NCBI GenBank assembly: GCA_934663655.1
Contig: CAKUKT010000191.1
Span: 1-5,443, forward strand
Direction: 5' to 3'
Length of the DNA: 5,443 nucleotides
DNA from: an uncultured Victivallaceae bacterium
GTDB taxonomy: Bacteria > Verrucomicrobiota > Lentisphaeria > Victivallales > Victivallaceae
Shown here one piece after another: positions 1 to 5,443 of this stretch (its first letter is position 1; the number at the start of each line of letters is the position of its first letter). The position numbers and the translations under genes are program-made. Below the pieces are notes generated by a model, which was not told where the DNA came from, made no database searches, and saw only the letters and a list, made by a program, of their open reading frames with translations.

Positions 1-561
1 GGGGTGGCGGTGGTGCCGGAACTCACGAGTTTCATCTCTTCGCCGGATCTGAACCGGATTCTGCTGCCGGGCGGCGGTGAACGCGGCATCGGCATGGTCA
101 CTTCATGTGAACACGATGAAGCCGGGCGCGAGGTGAAGACCTTCACCGCTTTCGGGAGCACTTTTTTCGATTCGGTCCGGCGCTGGGCGGAGTCGGGACG
201 GGATGCCGGGTATGCGTCATATAAGGAGGAAGAGTGTGGCCGGCTGCTGGAAGCGGTTTACCGGGTTTATCCGGAATATTCCGGCCGGCTGCGGATTGCG
301 GCTGCCTCTTCGCCGCTCACCTGTCGCGATTATTCGCCGCCGACCGGATGCGCCTACGGAGTGAGACAGAAGATCGGCGAGCCGCGGCTTTTCGGGCGGC
401 TGCCGGTGCGTAACTTTTATGCGCTCGGTCAGAGTGCATTGATTCCCGGAGTGCTGGGAACGATGATGGCGTCGTTTCTGCTTTTCCGGCAGGTGGTTGG
501 AGAGGCGTGCTATATGCGGTTGATCGGTCGGAAGCTGAATTGCAGACGGAGTTTTTGCTGA
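1..561 (+). CDS. CrtI-like FAD-dependent oxidoreductase, C-terminal part (5' truncated)
   Basis: This is the last 186 residues of a phytoene-desaturase/carotenoid-isomerase-like flavoprotein; the reading frame is open at base 1, so the GTG at 4 is not taken as the start. Family members are about 480-520 residues, so the N-terminal dinucleotide-binding fold lies outside the window. Seen directly: a segment around 319-360 ending in G-C-A-Y-G, matching the 'TPxxxxxY...G..YG' region, and the typical C-terminal FAD-contacting segment at 412-483 (NFYALGQS, then PGVLGTMMAS). The family uses FAD for desaturation, isomerisation or saturation of long conjugated or lipid chains. The operon partners are ketosynthase, ACP and ligase genes, not carotenoid genes. 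A role on the acyl or polyene product of this pathway is therefore inferred. Its TGA shares one base with the next ATG. Substrate and direction of the redox reaction cannot be read from this fragment. Confidence 0.82.
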   Translation, partial: GVAVVPELTSFISSPDLNRILLPGGGERGIGMVTSCEHDEAGREVKTFTAFGSTFFDSVRRWAESGRDAGYASYKEEECGRLLEAVYRVYPEYSGRLRIAAASSPLTCRDYSPPTGCAYGVRQKIGEPRLFGRLPVRNFYALGQSALIPGVLGTMMASFLLFRQVVGEACYMRLIGRKLNCRRSFC

Positions 562-563
562 TG
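548..563 (+). promoter_or_regulatory. Shine-Dalgarno and TGATG stop-start overlap, oxidoreductase to ketosynthase
   Basis: A GGAG (548-551) lies 9 nt before the ATG at 561. The upstream TGA (559-561) shares its A with that ATG. This arrangement decides the start of the ketosynthase: the frame is open upstream as far as an ATG at 507, but the protein from 561 begins directly with the conserved N-terminal RRVAITG strand of FabF proteins. Translational coupling between the two genes is likely. Confidence 0.7.
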
Positions 564-1793
564 AAAAGACGCCGGGTGGCGATAACCGGGTGCGGAGTTG
601 TCAGTGCTCTCGGAATGAGCCGGAGTGAATTGTTTGATTCGCTTGAATCCGGTCGTTGCGCGGTGCGCACCATGCCGGAGTGGCGGAAAGAACTTGGGAC
701 GGAGGTACTGGCGGCTCCGGTGGCGCTGGCTCCGGGGGCCGAACGTGCCATCGACCGTAAAATGCGGCGTTCGATGGGGAGGGCGGCGCTGTTTGCGGCG
801 CTGGCGGCGAAACAGGCGGTGTCGGAGAGCGGTTTGTCGGCGCAGGAACTTTGTTCCGGTCGCTGCGGTTGTGTGATTTCTTCGACGATGGGAAGTTCAT
901 CCAGTATCGTCGAGGCGACCGAATTGCTGCTCACCGGGCGTCGGGAGGAGATGCCGGCGCAGCAGTTTTTCAAATGTGTATCGCATTCTTCGGCGTTCAA
1001 TGTCGCCAACTATCTGGGGATATGCGGGGTGCTGCTTTCGCCTTGTTCGGCCTGCGCCTCGGGAGCGCAGTCGATAGGCGAGGGAGCGGAGCTGATCGCT
1101 TTTGGCCGTCAGGAGATGGTGGTTGCGGGGGGATCTGATGAGGTGACTCCGGCAGTGGCGGGATCATTCAGTCAGCTGTTTGCGCTTGCCGAAGGCGAAG
1201 GCGTGGCTCCGGAGAAGGCGTCGCGTCCCTTCGATGCGGCGCGGAGCGGGCTGGTGTGCGGAGAAGGCGCGGGGGTGGTGGTGCTCGAAGAACTCGAACA
1301 TGCGCGATCCCGCGGGGCGCACATTCTGGGCGAAATCGTTGCCTACGCGACCAATTGCGGCGGCGAACATGTGAGCCAGTCGGATCGGGGAGCGATCGCC
1401 CGCTGCATCCGGACGGCGCTTGCCGAGGCCGGAACAGCTGCGGAGGCGGTGGATTACGTGAGTGCGCATGCGACTGCCACGATCGCCGGGGACCGGGAGG
1501 AAGCGGCGGCGCTGCTGGGGGTGTTCGGCGCGGGGACGCCGGTCGCCGGGCTGAAGGGTCAGCTCGGGCATACGCTCGGGGCGTCTGGGGCGATCGAGCT
1601 GGCGGCGTTGCTGGAGATGATCCGGCGCCACCGGATGCTGCCGACCCGCAACCTGGATGAGGTGGCCGCGGATTGCGCGGGACTGAACCATCTGCGGGAG
1701 GTCGTGGATGGCGGAATCGGGCTGGCGCTCAAGATCAGCGTTGCCTTCGGCGGAGTCAATGCCGTGCTGGGAGTGCGTGGATTTACCGAGTGA
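561..1793 (+). CDS. Beta-ketoacyl-ACP synthase, FabF/KAS II type
   Basis: This 410-residue protein is close to the length of E. coli FabF (412). It would catalyse decarboxylative Claisen condensation of malonyl-ACP with an acyl chain on the active-site cysteine. The full Cys-His-His set is visible: nucleophile C165 in SACASGAQ, H303 in the AHATAT motif, and K332 and H337 in LKGQLGHTLGASG. The C-terminal FGGVN matches the FGGTN-type loop of the family. The second histidine motif reads HATAT rather than HGTGT; HAT-type versions are common in FabF-like enzymes. A second cysteine (C162) lies three residues before the nucleophile. Because the cysteine is present this is a catalytic ketosynthase, not a chain-length factor; no partner subunit is visible. 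An ACP follows directly, which supports a dedicated type II system. Housekeeping FabF is less likely, because the neighbours are an AMP ligase, a CrtI-like enzyme and a radical SAM enzyme. Confidence 0.93.
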   Translation: MKRRRVAITGCGVVSALGMSRSELFDSLESGRCAVRTMPEWRKELGTEVLAAPVALAPGAERAIDRKMRRSMGRAALFAALAAKQAVSESGLSAQELCSGRCGCVISSTMGSSSSIVEATELLLTGRREEMPAQQFFKCVSHSSAFNVANYLGICGVLLSPCSACASGAQSIGEGAELIAFGRQEMVVAGGSDEVTPAVAGSFSQLFALAEGEGVAPEKASRPFDAARSGLVCGEGAGVVVLEELEHARSRGAHILGEIVAYATNCGGEHVSQSDRGAIARCIRTALAEAGTAAEAVDYVSAHATATIAGDREEAAALLGVFGAGTPVAGLKGQLGHTLGASGAIELAALLEMIRRHRMLPTRNLDEVAADCAGLNHLREVVDGGIGLALKISVAFGGVNAVLGVRGFTE

Positions 1794-1828
1794 TGAAAAC
1801 TCAGTGCAGATACGGGGAAAAGAGATGA
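1791..1828 (+). promoter_or_regulatory. Ketosynthase-ACP junction with 11-codon mini-ORF linking the two genes
   Basis: The KAS stop TGA (1791-1793) overlaps by one base an ATG at 1793. This opens an 11-codon frame (MKTQCRYGEKR) whose TGA (1826-1828) forms an ATGA overlap with the ACP start at 1825. A GGGGA at 1814-1818 sits 6 nt before the ACP ATG and is its likely, imperfect ribosome site. The mini-ORF could carry ribosomes through the gap (re-initiation coupling), or it could be chance in a 31-nt spacer. No hairpin strong enough to call a terminator was seen. Confidence 0.25.
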
Positions 1829-2103
1829 CCAGAGAAGAAATCGTTGCGGAAATAAATTCGATTTTTGTCGAGCAGTTTGAACTCGATCCCGGAGAACTTG
1901 CTCCGGAGAAGAAGATCTTCGATGATCTCGGGCTGGACAGTCTGGATATCGTCGATCTGATGGTGGGACTGCAGCGCAAGTTCGGTATTTCGCTGCGTGA
2001 CAACGAAGAGATCCGCAAGATCGTCACCCTCGGTGATGTGTATGAATTTTTTGTCCGGATGGCCGCTGAGAATCCGGATTTTGCCGTGCGCGACCGGAGG
2101 TAG
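1825..2103 (+). CDS. Acyl carrier protein (type II)
   Basis: This is a 92-residue acidic four-helix carrier protein. S39 in the LGLDSLDIVDLM motif at the start of helix II is the predicted 4'-phosphopantetheine attachment site. Helix III/IV features follow (FGISL, then a TLGDVYEFF segment), ending in a short tail rich in Asp and Arg (DFAVRDRR). Usual ACPs are 75-85 residues, so the tail is slightly long. It would carry the growing acyl chain between the ketosynthase just upstream and the acyltransferase, ligase and dehydratase-type domain downstream. The ATG at 1825 is chosen because it starts the first helix directly; an in-frame GTG at 1804 would add seven residues but lacks a ribosome site. 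It is the only ACP in the window, whereas aryl polyene clusters usually have two. Function as an ACP is secure; which starter and extender it carries is unknown. Confidence 0.93.
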   Translation: MTREEIVAEINSIFVEQFELDPGELAPEKKIFDDLGLDSLDIVDLMVGLQRKFGISLRDNEEIRKIVTLGDVYEFFVRMAAENPDFAVRDRR

Positions 2104-2111
2104 ATAATTTG
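2096..2111 (+). promoter_or_regulatory. Strong Shine-Dalgarno before a TTG start
   Basis: GGAGG (2096-2100), embedded in the end of the ACP gene, lies 8 nt before a TTG at 2109, which is in frame with the acyltransferase. The first plausible in-frame ATG is much further in (2220, inside the predicted membrane helix). The TTG is therefore the best start, despite being a rare start codon. Confidence 0.7.
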
Positions 2112-2900
2112 AGTTGTCGGCGCAACAGTTCACGTGGTTTTTCCGCGCTGGTCTATCTGTCGCTGATCTTATGGTCGACGTTCTACTGCACGGCGGCGGC
2201 GTTGCCGTTTTTGTGCGGGATGGTTTTTTTACGCGGGAGCGGGCGCACGAGGTTCTGCCGTTTTCTGATTCTGTATTACGGTCGGACGATGATTTATATC
2301 GCGATGCGTCCCTTTGTGCGGGTAACCCTGGAATCCGAGGCGGGTTCGGCGGTGACGGAACCGGGGATAGTGGTGTTCAATCATCGTTCCGCTTCGGATC
2401 CGTTTCTGGTGGCGGCGCTCAAAGAATCGGTGATTCAGCTGGTCAACGGCTGGCCGATGCGTCTGCCCTTTTTCGGCTTCTGGGCGCGTCAGGGCGGGTA
2501 CATTGACGTGACGCTGACGAACCGGGAAGAGCAGTTGAAGAAGATGCGTGAGATATTGGGGCAGGGGAGCCTGATCGTCGCGTTTCCGGAAGGGACTCGT
2601 TCCGGGAGCAGGAAGATGAATCAGTTTCGCAGCGGAATTTTTTTCGCCGCGCGCGAACTTGGTTGTCCGATCTATCCGTGCTGCATCGTCGGCAATGAAA
2701 ACTTTCCCGACCGGGGATTTGTTTTTCACCGTCGGTGTGTGGTGAGGATCCGCCGGTTGCGGGCGATTTTTCCGGCAGAGGCGGCTGCTCCGGACAATGT
2801 CTACTTGTTGAAAAAGCTGGTGCGTGACCGTTTGCAGGCGGCGATGGATCAACTGGAGCCCCCGGATGGTGCCGGGAGTGAAAAACATGCGGTGAAGTGA
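2109..2900 (+). CDS. Membrane acyltransferase, PlsC/LPLAT (lysophosphatidic acid acyltransferase-like) family
   Basis: This is a 263-residue protein of the glycerol-3-phosphate/lysophospholipid acyltransferase fold, normal in length for PlsC-like enzymes. A basic N-terminus (SCRRNSSRG) precedes a hydrophobic stretch at residues 12-41, so it is probably anchored in the inner membrane with the active site on the cytosolic side. Catalytic motif I (HX4D) is intact as NHRSASDPF, with H92 and D97. The acyl-acceptor/phosphate motif III is FPEGTR at 159-164. The family transfers acyl groups from acyl-ACP or acyl-CoA to a hydroxyl acceptor. In this operon the donor is most likely the product on the neighbouring ACP. 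The acceptor (glycerolipid, sugar lipid or other) cannot be told. A comparable acyltransferase is a standard member of aryl polyene clusters, where the polyene ends up on an outer-membrane lipid. It starts at TTG, 5 nt after the ACP stop, and ends 3 nt before the ligase. Confidence 0.9.
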   Translation: MSCRRNSSRGFSALVYLSLILWSTFYCTAAALPFLCGMVFLRGSGRTRFCRFLILYYGRTMIYIAMRPFVRVTLESEAGSAVTEPGIVVFNHRSASDPFLVAALKESVIQLVNGWPMRLPFFGFWARQGGYIDVTLTNREEQLKKMREILGQGSLIVAFPEGTRSGSRKMNQFRSGIFFAARELGCPIYPCCIVGNENFPDRGFVFHRRCVVRIRRLRAIFPAEAAAPDNVYLLKKLVRDRLQAAMDQLEPPDGAGSEKHAVK

Positions 2901-2903
2901 AAA

Positions 2904-4193
2904 ATGTTTGACTGTTTTGAAGAGAAAGGCTTCCTGCCGGAGGATGAACTGCGGGCGATGCAGTGTCGGCTGCTCAACGAGCATATCGCCTATTGCCGGG
3001 AACACTCCCCCTGGTACCGGAAACTGCTGGCCGGCCTGCCGCGCCGGGAGATCACTCTGGAGGAACTGGCGCTGCTGCCGACCACCGGCAAGCAGGATCT
3101 GGCGATGCACAATGACGAGTTCGTGGCAGTCCCGCGCGAACAGGTGGCGGATATCTGTTTTACCAGCGGAACGACTGGAACCCCCTGCCGGATCGTCTAT
3201 ACGCGGAGTGATCTTGACCGGCTGGCCTGCAACGACGCGGTCGGCTATCTTGCTGCCGGGATGCGTCCCGGCGACCGGGTGCTGCTGACCTGCACGATCG
3301 ACCGCTGTTTCATTGCCGGGCTGGCCTACTACTCCGGGGTGGTGAAAATGGGGGGAGCGGCGATCCGGAACGGGTTGAACTCGCTTGAAAGCCATGCGGA
3401 AATCGTCGCCTCTCAGCGTCCGGATGCCATCGTCGGCGTGCCGTCGTTTCTGGTCAAGCTCGGAAGTTTTCTTGCGGATAACGGCGTTGATGCCTCCAGT
3501 GTGCGCACTCTTGTGTGCATCGGCGAATCACTGCGCAATGCTGATCTGGAACTTACTCCGCTCGGTCGTCGTCTGGATGAATATTTTCCCGGACGGGCTC
3601 ATTCAACCTATGCCTCCTCGGAGATCGTCACCAGTTTCACCGAATGTTCGGCATGCGCCGGGGGTCACCCTCCGGCGGATCTGGCGATTGTCGAAGTGGT
3701 GGACGAGCAGGGCAACCCGTTGCCGCCGGGGGAACGTGGCGAAATAACGGTTACCCCGCTGCAGGTGGAGGGAATGCCGTTGCTGCGGTTCCGGACCGGT
3801 GATGTCGGTTTTATCGTCCCCGGCCGTTGTTCCTGCGGACGGACGACGGTTCGGCTGGGACCGGTGCTCGGGCGACGGGCGCAGATGCTCAAGGTGCGCG
3901 GGACGACGCTTTTTCCGGGGTCGTTTTTCTCAGTTCTGGATGGAATCCCGGAAATTTTCGAATATTACATGGAGGTGTCGGGAGATTCGCTTTCCGACCG
4001 GGTGGCGATTTTTGCCGCGGCCCGGGAGGGAATATCCGGGGAGGAGCTCTCCGAACGGCTTTATGCCCGTACCAGAATCCATGTGCCGGTTCAGCTGGTG
4101 AGCCGGGAGGAAGCGAATGCGCGGGTATTCGGTCGTTCGCGCAAGCCGGTGCGGTTCTTTGATTTCCGGGGAGCGGGCGGTGATGATGTTTGA
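2904..4193 (+). CDS. PaaK-like adenylate-forming ligase (phenylacetate-CoA ligase family, COG1541 type)
   Basis: This 429-residue enzyme is the usual length for the PaaK branch of adenylate-forming enzymes. It would activate a carboxylic acid with ATP to an acyl-adenylate, then pass it to CoA or, as the context suggests, to the ACP. Motifs in order: the ATP-binding loop TSGTTGTP at 87-94; YASSE at 236-240 (adenine and substrate region); FRTGD at 296-300 with the ribose-binding Asp; GRRAQMLKVRG at 323-333 (hinge); and K414 in a C-terminal SRKPVRF segment, a candidate for the catalytic lysine. A likely structural metal site is formed by C248, C251, H255, C309 and C311, as in many PaaK-like proteins. 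Aromatic starters (benzoate- or coumarate-like) are typical for aryl polyene AMP ligases, but the acid here cannot be read. It begins 3 nt after the acyltransferase stop and overlaps the next gene by 11 nt. Confidence 0.9.
   Translation: MFDCFEEKGFLPEDELRAMQCRLLNEHIAYCREHSPWYRKLLAGLPRREITLEELALLPTTGKQDLAMHNDEFVAVPREQVADICFTSGTTGTPCRIVYTRSDLDRLACNDAVGYLAAGMRPGDRVLLTCTIDRCFIAGLAYYSGVVKMGGAAIRNGLNSLESHAEIVASQRPDAIVGVPSFLVKLGSFLADNGVDASSVRTLVCIGESLRNADLELTPLGRRLDEYFPGRAHSTYASSEIVTSFTECSACAGGHPPADLAIVEVVDEQGNPLPPGERGEITVTPLQVEGMPLLRFRTGDVGFIVPGRCSCGRTTVRLGPVLGRRAQMLKVRGTTLFPGSFFSVLDGIPEIFEYYMEVSGDSLSDRVAIFAAAREGISGEELSERLYARTRIHVPVQLVSREEANARVFGRSRKPVRFFDFRGAGGDDV
4168..4188 (+). promoter_or_regulatory. 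Ribosome site and tandem ATG start of the radical SAM gene inside the ligase gene
   Basis: GGGGAG (4168-4173) sits 9 nt before ATG 4183 and 12 nt before an adjacent in-frame ATG at 4186. The spacing favours 4183. Both starts lie before the ligase TGA (4191-4193), giving an 11-nt or 8-nt overlap and likely translational coupling. Confidence 0.65.
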
Positions 4194-5443
4194 GGCCGCG
4201 GTTTTTGACTTCACGCTGGAGGAGATCCGTTCGGCGGCGGCGGCGAACCGCCTGCTGGCGCTGGAACTGGAATTCAACCGCGCCTGCAATTACCGTTGTC
4301 CGTATTGTTATGCGGGGGAGGGCGGTGCCGGTCAGGCGTCCGGTGAGGAACTGACATCGGAAGAACTTGATGATGTGATCGTTCAGGCTGCCGAACTGGG
4401 CGCGAGGAAGATTGTCGTGCTCGGAGGTGAACCGCTGCTCTATCCGCGGCTTCGGGAGAAAATTGAGATAATCAACGGCCACGGCATGGGCGCGGAGATT
4501 TTCACCAACGGCTCGCTGATTGACGCCGCGACGGCGCAGTGGCTTGCCGGTTTGAACACCCGGGTGGTGGTGAAGCTCAATTCCCTCGATGCGGAAGTTC
4601 AGCAGCGACTGACCGGCGTGCCGGATGCGCTGAAGCTGGCGATGCGGGCGCTGGATGAACTGCAGCAGGCCGGTTTTTCCGGGGCGCGGCTGGCAGCCAG
4701 TTCGGTGATCTGCCGGGAAAACGCCGCCGAAGCGGCGGATTTGTGGAGTTTTCTGCGCGAACGGCAGATCACTCCCTACCTGGAGATCATGACCCCGCAG
4801 GGAAGGCTTAAGGATAATCCGGAACTCGAAGTCGGTCGGGAGGAATTGCGGGAAATTTTCCATGAGATCTCCCACCGTGACGCCGCGCTCGGTTACCACT
4901 GGGAACCCCGGCCGCCTCTGGTCGGGGGGACATGTCTGCGCCATCACTACTCGTGTCTGGTGAACGCGGTCGGCGAAGTGATGCCGTGCGTCGGAGTTAC
5001 GATTGCGATCGGCAATGTCCGAGATCGCAGACTGCGGGATATTCTTGCTGAAAGCACGGTGATTAAAAACCTCAAGAACTACCGCCGCTTCATCAAGGAA
5101 CCCTGCCGCAGCTGCGAACTTGCCGGAGAGTGTTACGGCTGCCGTGGCGCCGCGTATCAGCTGACCGGAGACTATCTGGCGGCCGACCCGCTCTGCTGGC
5201 GCAATTCCGGCCAGGAGCTGGTTTCGCTGCCGGTGGAGGCGGCGCCGCTGTTGCCGCACGGCCGGCCGATGGCGATGATCGACCGGCTGTTGAGCTGCGG
5301 CGAGGAGAGTGTATTGGAGGCGACGATCGGTTCGGAGAATCGTTTCCTTGACGGGAACGGGATTTTCGATCGCTCGGCGGTTCCGGAACTGGCGGCGCAG
5401 GCGGCGGCCGCGGCGAATACTTTCCGGGAGGGAAAGATGACGC
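4183..5443 (+). CDS. Radical SAM/SPASM protein fused to an ApeP-like hotdog dehydratase domain (3' truncated)
   Basis: 420 codons are visible, and the frame is open at the window end. The N-terminal radical SAM domain carries C35, C39 and C42 (CX3CX2C in RACNYRCPYCYAGE) for the 4Fe-4S cluster that cleaves S-adenosylmethionine, plus GGEP at 81-84. A SPASM-like auxiliary-cluster region follows: C251-X12-G-X4-C269, then C308-X2-C311-X5-C317-X2-C320-X17-C338. The last part (CYGCRGAAY, then TGDYLAADPLC) resembles the NirJ/AhbD branch of SPASM proteins. Only about 15-20 residues later a hotdog-type segment begins: LLPHGRPMAMIDRLL at 356-370 and VPELAAQAAAAA at 400-411. These match the PH.PPM.LID and E..AQ signatures of ApeP/FabZ-like 3-hydroxyacyl-ACP dehydratases, with E402 at the usual acidic position. 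The usual GHFP histidine motif is absent, as in ApeP-like proteins. A role on ACP-bound chains is inferred from the fusion and the operon; the reaction is unknown. A sequencing frameshift is unlikely as the cause, since both domains sit in one frame with no stop between them. Confidence 0.85.
   Translation, partial: MMFEAAVFDFTLEEIRSAAAANRLLALELEFNRACNYRCPYCYAGEGGAGQASGEELTSEELDDVIVQAAELGARKIVVLGGEPLLYPRLREKIEIINGHGMGAEIFTNGSLIDAATAQWLAGLNTRVVVKLNSLDAEVQQRLTGVPDALKLAMRALDELQQAGFSGARLAASSVICRENAAEAADLWSFLRERQITPYLEIMTPQGRLKDNPELEVGREELREIFHEISHRDAALGYHWEPRPPLVGGTCLRHHYSCLVNAVGEVMPCVGVTIAIGNVRDRRLRDILAESTVIKNLKNYRRFIKEPCRSCELAGECYGCRGAAYQLTGDYLAADPLCWRNSGQELVSLPVEAAPLLPHGRPMAMIDRLLSCGEESVLEATIGSENRFLDGNGIFDRSAVPELAAQAAAAANTFREGKMT

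Noticed and set aside
507..560. Upstream in-frame ATG at 507 as the ketosynthase start
   Set aside because: It would add 18 residues with no family counterpart and overlap the oxidoreductase by 55 nt. The ATG at 561 has a GGAG at suitable distance and begins at the conserved N-terminal strand.
561..2103. Housekeeping fatty acid synthesis cluster (fabF-acpP)
   Set aside because: The usual fabD/fabG/fabH neighbours and acpP-fabF order are absent; the gene order is fabF-like then ACP, with an AMP ligase, CrtI-like enzyme and radical SAM fusion.
2229..3395. Long open frame on the - strand (about 388 codons) opposite the acyltransferase and ligase
   Set aside because: Composition is biased and no motif is seen. 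It crosses two convincing + strand genes and has no plausible ribosome site that I could find.
5213..5235. Possible separate start (GTG at 5233) for a free-standing hotdog protein inside the radical SAM frame
   Set aside because: The AGGAG at 5213-5217 is about 15 nt from the GTG, too far for a good site, and there is no stop codon between the domains. A fusion is the simpler reading, though an extra internal product cannot be excluded.
3889..5259. Long open frame on the - strand (about 456 codons) opposite the ligase end and the radical SAM gene
   Set aside because: The translation is Arg/Pro/Gln/His-rich without a recognisable domain, and it lies opposite two genes with intact catalytic motifs. 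It is a shadow of G+C-rich third positions.
4183..5443. Peptide-maturation (RiPP) locus around the SPASM protein
   Set aside because: No precursor peptide gene, peptidase or peptide exporter is visible, and every neighbour belongs to acyl-chain chemistry. The downstream side is unseen, so this is not fully closed.

Overview
The window is a dense, one-direction (+ strand) gene cassette from a G+C-rich bacterium. It holds a single tight operon that is cut off at both ends. In order it encodes: the C-terminal part of a CrtI-like FAD-dependent desaturase/oxidoreductase (1-561); a FabF-type beta-ketoacyl-ACP synthase (561-1793); an acyl carrier protein (1825-2103); a membrane PlsC-type acyltransferase (2109-2900); a PaaK-like adenylate-forming ligase (2904-4193); and a radical SAM/SPASM protein (4183 to the window end) whose frame runs without a stop into a hotdog dehydratase-like domain. 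Junctions are a 1-nt overlap, 31 nt, 5 nt, 3 nt and an 11-nt overlap. No stretch over 31 nt lacks a gene, and I see no RNA gene, mobile element, CRISPR array, promoter or terminator.

The gene set looks like a specialised type II fatty acid/polyketide pathway. The ligase would activate a carboxylic acid starter, the ACP would carry the chain, and the ketosynthase would extend it. The hotdog domain would dehydrate or bind 3-hydroxyacyl-ACP. The CrtI-like enzyme and the radical SAM domain would change the chain, and the acyltransferase would move the product onto a lipid or other acceptor. The parts resemble two known cluster types. Aryl polyene/flexirubin clusters have a ketosynthase, ACP, AMP ligase, acyltransferase and ApeP-like dehydratase. 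The ladderane-candidate clusters of anammox bacteria have FabF, ACP, phytoene-desaturase-like and radical SAM genes. No ketoreductase, second ACP, chain-length factor or exporter is visible, so the class and product stay open.

The most unusual object is the radical SAM-SPASM-hotdog fusion. Its cluster-binding cysteines look complete, and it joins an iron-sulfur radical enzyme directly to a fatty-acid-type dehydratase fold beside an ACP. This suggests radical chemistry on an ACP-bound chain, which is inference.

The host is probably an anaerobe or low-oxygen bacterium, because of the radical SAM enzyme, and uses ordinary Shine-Dalgarno sites. Base composition and gene style would fit a G+C-rich PVC-group (for example Lentisphaerota/Verrucomicrobiota) or deltaproteobacterial-type genome, but the taxon is a low-confidence guess.
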